Positions 62,898 to 64,000 of a DNA stretch of 64,000 nucleotides are shown in pieces. Position 1 is the stretch's first letter, and each line of letters starts with the position of its first letter. The position numbers were made by a program, and so were the translations under genes. Where the stretch lies: contig NZ_CP064689.1 in assembly GCF_023100945.1 (NCBI RefSeq), forward strand, positions 3,578,001-3,642,000. The letters are read 5' to 3'. The stretch comes from Bradyrhizobium sp. 200 (lineage in GTDB: Bacteria > Pseudomonadota > Alphaproteobacteria > Rhizobiales > Xanthobacteraceae). Under the pieces are notes generated by a model. It did not search any database, was not told where the DNA came from, and was given only the letters and a program-made list of their open reading frames with translations.

Positions 62898-63825
62898 CCT
62901 GCCCACCTCTCGGATCGATCTCAAGGCTGTACTGCACAGCTCGGCGCCGACGGTTGCGAAGGACGACCACAGCGAGGGCATGAGTTATCTGCAGTCGGTG
63001 CCGCGCCGGATGGTGACGCTCTATCTGCCGCTGTCGATCATCGTGATCGTCCTGCTGTTCCCGTTCTACTGGATGGGGCTGACGGCGATCAAGCCGGACG
63101 AGCAACTGCTCGACCTCGACAAGTTCAACCCGTTCTGGACCTGGAATCCGACCTTCAAGCACTTTTACAAGCTTCTGTTCGAAAGCCACTATCCGATGTG
63201 GCTCTGGAACACGATGTATGTGGCGGTCTGCGCCACCATCCTGTCGATCATAGCGAGCGTGCTCGCGGCCTATGCCATCGTTCGCCTCCGCTATAAGGGT
63301 GCCAATATGGTCGGCGGCCTGATCTTCCTCGCCTACCTGGTGCCGCCGTCGATTCTGTTCATTCCGCTCGCGACCGTCGTATTCCAGTACGGCCTGTTCG
63401 ACTCGCCGATGGCGCTGATCCTGACCTATCCGACCATCCTGATCCCGTTCTCGACCTGGCTGTTGATGGGATACTTCAAGACCATCCCGTTCGAACTGGA
63501 GGAATGCGCGCTGATCGACGGCGCCAGCCGCTGGCAGATTCTGATCAAGATCGTGCTGCCGCTGGCGATCCCCGGCCTGATCTCCGCGTTCATCTTCTGC
63601 TTCACGCTGTGCTGGAACGAGTTCATCTACGCGCTGACGTTCCTGCAATCGACGTCCAACAAGACGGTACCGGTCGCGATCGTCAACGAATTCGTCGATG
63701 GCGACATTTACCGGTGGGGTTCGCTGATGGCGGGTGCGCTGGCGGGCTCGTTGCCGCTGGTCATCCTTTACGCCTTCTTCGTCGAGCATTATGTGTCGGC
63801 CATGACGGGAGCCGTGAAAGAGTGA
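62890..63825 (+). CDS. sugar ABC transporter permease (MalG type)
   Basis: 311 residues. A polar N-terminus (about 1-35), then six transmembrane helices, with the coupling loop ELEECALIDGASRWQILIKI. Last gene of the importer operon, overlapping the first permease by 8 bases. It completes an importer probably feeding the aldonate dehydratase/SDR pathway regulated by LacI. Confidence 0.92.
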   Translation: MTDLPTSRIDLKAVLHSSAPTVAKDDHSEGMSYLQSVPRRMVTLYLPLSIIVIVLLFPFYWMGLTAIKPDEQLLDLDKFNPFWTWNPTFKHFYKLLFESHYPMWLWNTMYVAVCATILSIIASVLAAYAIVRLRYKGANMVGGLIFLAYLVPPSILFIPLATVVFQYGLFDSPMALILTYPTILIPFSTWLLMGYFKTIPFELEECALIDGASRWQILIKIVLPLAIPGLISAFIFCFTLCWNEFIYALTFLQSTSNKTVPVAIVNEFVDGDIYRWGSLMAGALAGSLPLVILYAFFVEHYVSAMTGAVKE

Positions 63826-63861
63826 CGCCGAGGCCCGTGTCGAGAAGATAACAACCGCTGT

Positions 63862-63976
63862 CGTCCCCGCGAACGCGGGGACCCATAACCACCAGCCGCA
63901 ATTGTTGAAACGAAGCCGTCAACCGTCCCCTTTGATAATATAGGCCGCGGCGTATGGGTCCCGGCTCAAGGCCGGG
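63862..63976. repeat. mosaic palindromic intergenic repeat, copy 3
   Basis: Hairpin CCCCGCGAACGCGGGG (63865-63880), outer arms GGACCCATA (63879-63887) and TATGGGTCC (63953-63961), then CCCGGC/GCCGGG hairpin (63960-63976). Follows the last permease gene; same layout as 9431-9520 and 56033-56170. Confidence 0.75.
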
Positions 63977-64000
63977 ACGACCAATTATGAAGAGGGAGTA

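Noticed and set aside
1..64000. CRISPR arrays
   Set aside because: No evenly spaced direct repeats or cas-like genes were found.

Overview
This 64 kb window is high-GC alphaproteobacterial DNA, most likely Bradyrhizobium or a close Nitrobacteraceae relative. I base this on protein resemblance (HerA-type ATPase, many tripartite-tricarboxylate (TctC/Bug) and Liv-type binding proteins, a FAD-dependent acyl-CoA dehydrogenase/CaiB cluster) and on dispersed palindromic intergenic repeats of a kind I associate with that genus. I ran no database search. All family calls come from motifs read in the translated sequence.

Layout, left to right. 1-4.2 kb: the 5' part of a HerA-like ATPase (minus strand), a membrane PAS-GGDEF-EAL protein and an MFS transporter. 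4.3-11.8 kb: a TetR-regulated aromatic-catabolism cluster with an amidohydrolase (LigI-like), a TctC protein, a GalB-like hydratase, a LigK/GalC-like aldolase, a 4,5-dihydroxyphthalate-decarboxylase-like protein, a type I extradiol dioxygenase and a P450. 11.9-19.3 kb: acyl-CoA metabolism divergently arranged around a GntR/FadR regulator: an acyl-CoA dehydrogenase, then enoyl-CoA hydratase, a fused double acyl-CoA dehydrogenase, a CaiB CoA-transferase and a TctC protein. 19.4 kb: tRNA-Gln(CTG). 19.7-21.3 kb: a tightly overlapping operon of a DUF2892-like protein, an ECF sigma factor, a CPxC membrane protein and an isoprenylcysteine-methyltransferase-like protein. 21.3-26.2 kb: an IS481-type remnant, a TetR divergent from a sulfatase, and an alpha/beta hydrolase. 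26.4-30.7 kb: an RND efflux pair. 31.1-34.1 kb: a decayed PKHD (PiuC-type) dioxygenase behind a possible Irr box, followed by exbB-exbD-tonB.

34.2-41.3 kb: a Liv-type ABC operon ending in an aromatic/aliphatic aldehyde dehydrogenase, with a divergent AraC regulator. 41.5-45.1 kb: a two-gene OLD-nuclease plus UvrD-helicase operon that looks like a Gabija anti-phage system, with visibly lower GC than its surroundings. 45.4-52.5 kb: an orphan Liv-type binding protein, a small membrane protein, an M50 protease, a LysR/EamA divergent pair, an orphan Tat-exported binding protein, an O-methyltransferase and a 59-residue candidate lipoprotein. 52.7-54.3 kb: a winged-helix/TPR cyclase-like regulator broken by a frameshift. 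54.5-63.8 kb: a sugar-acid regulon with two SDR dehydrogenases, an aldonate (xylonate-type) dehydratase, a LacI repressor with operator-like palindromes on both sides, and a four-gene sugar ABC transporter.

Most of the window is about taking up and degrading aromatics, fatty or cyclic acyl-CoAs and sugar acids, with iron/TonB energisation and efflux. The parts most worth following up are the Gabija-like pair, the ECF/CPxC/ICMT operon, the unusual ring-cleavage gene set and the fused acyl-CoA dehydrogenase.
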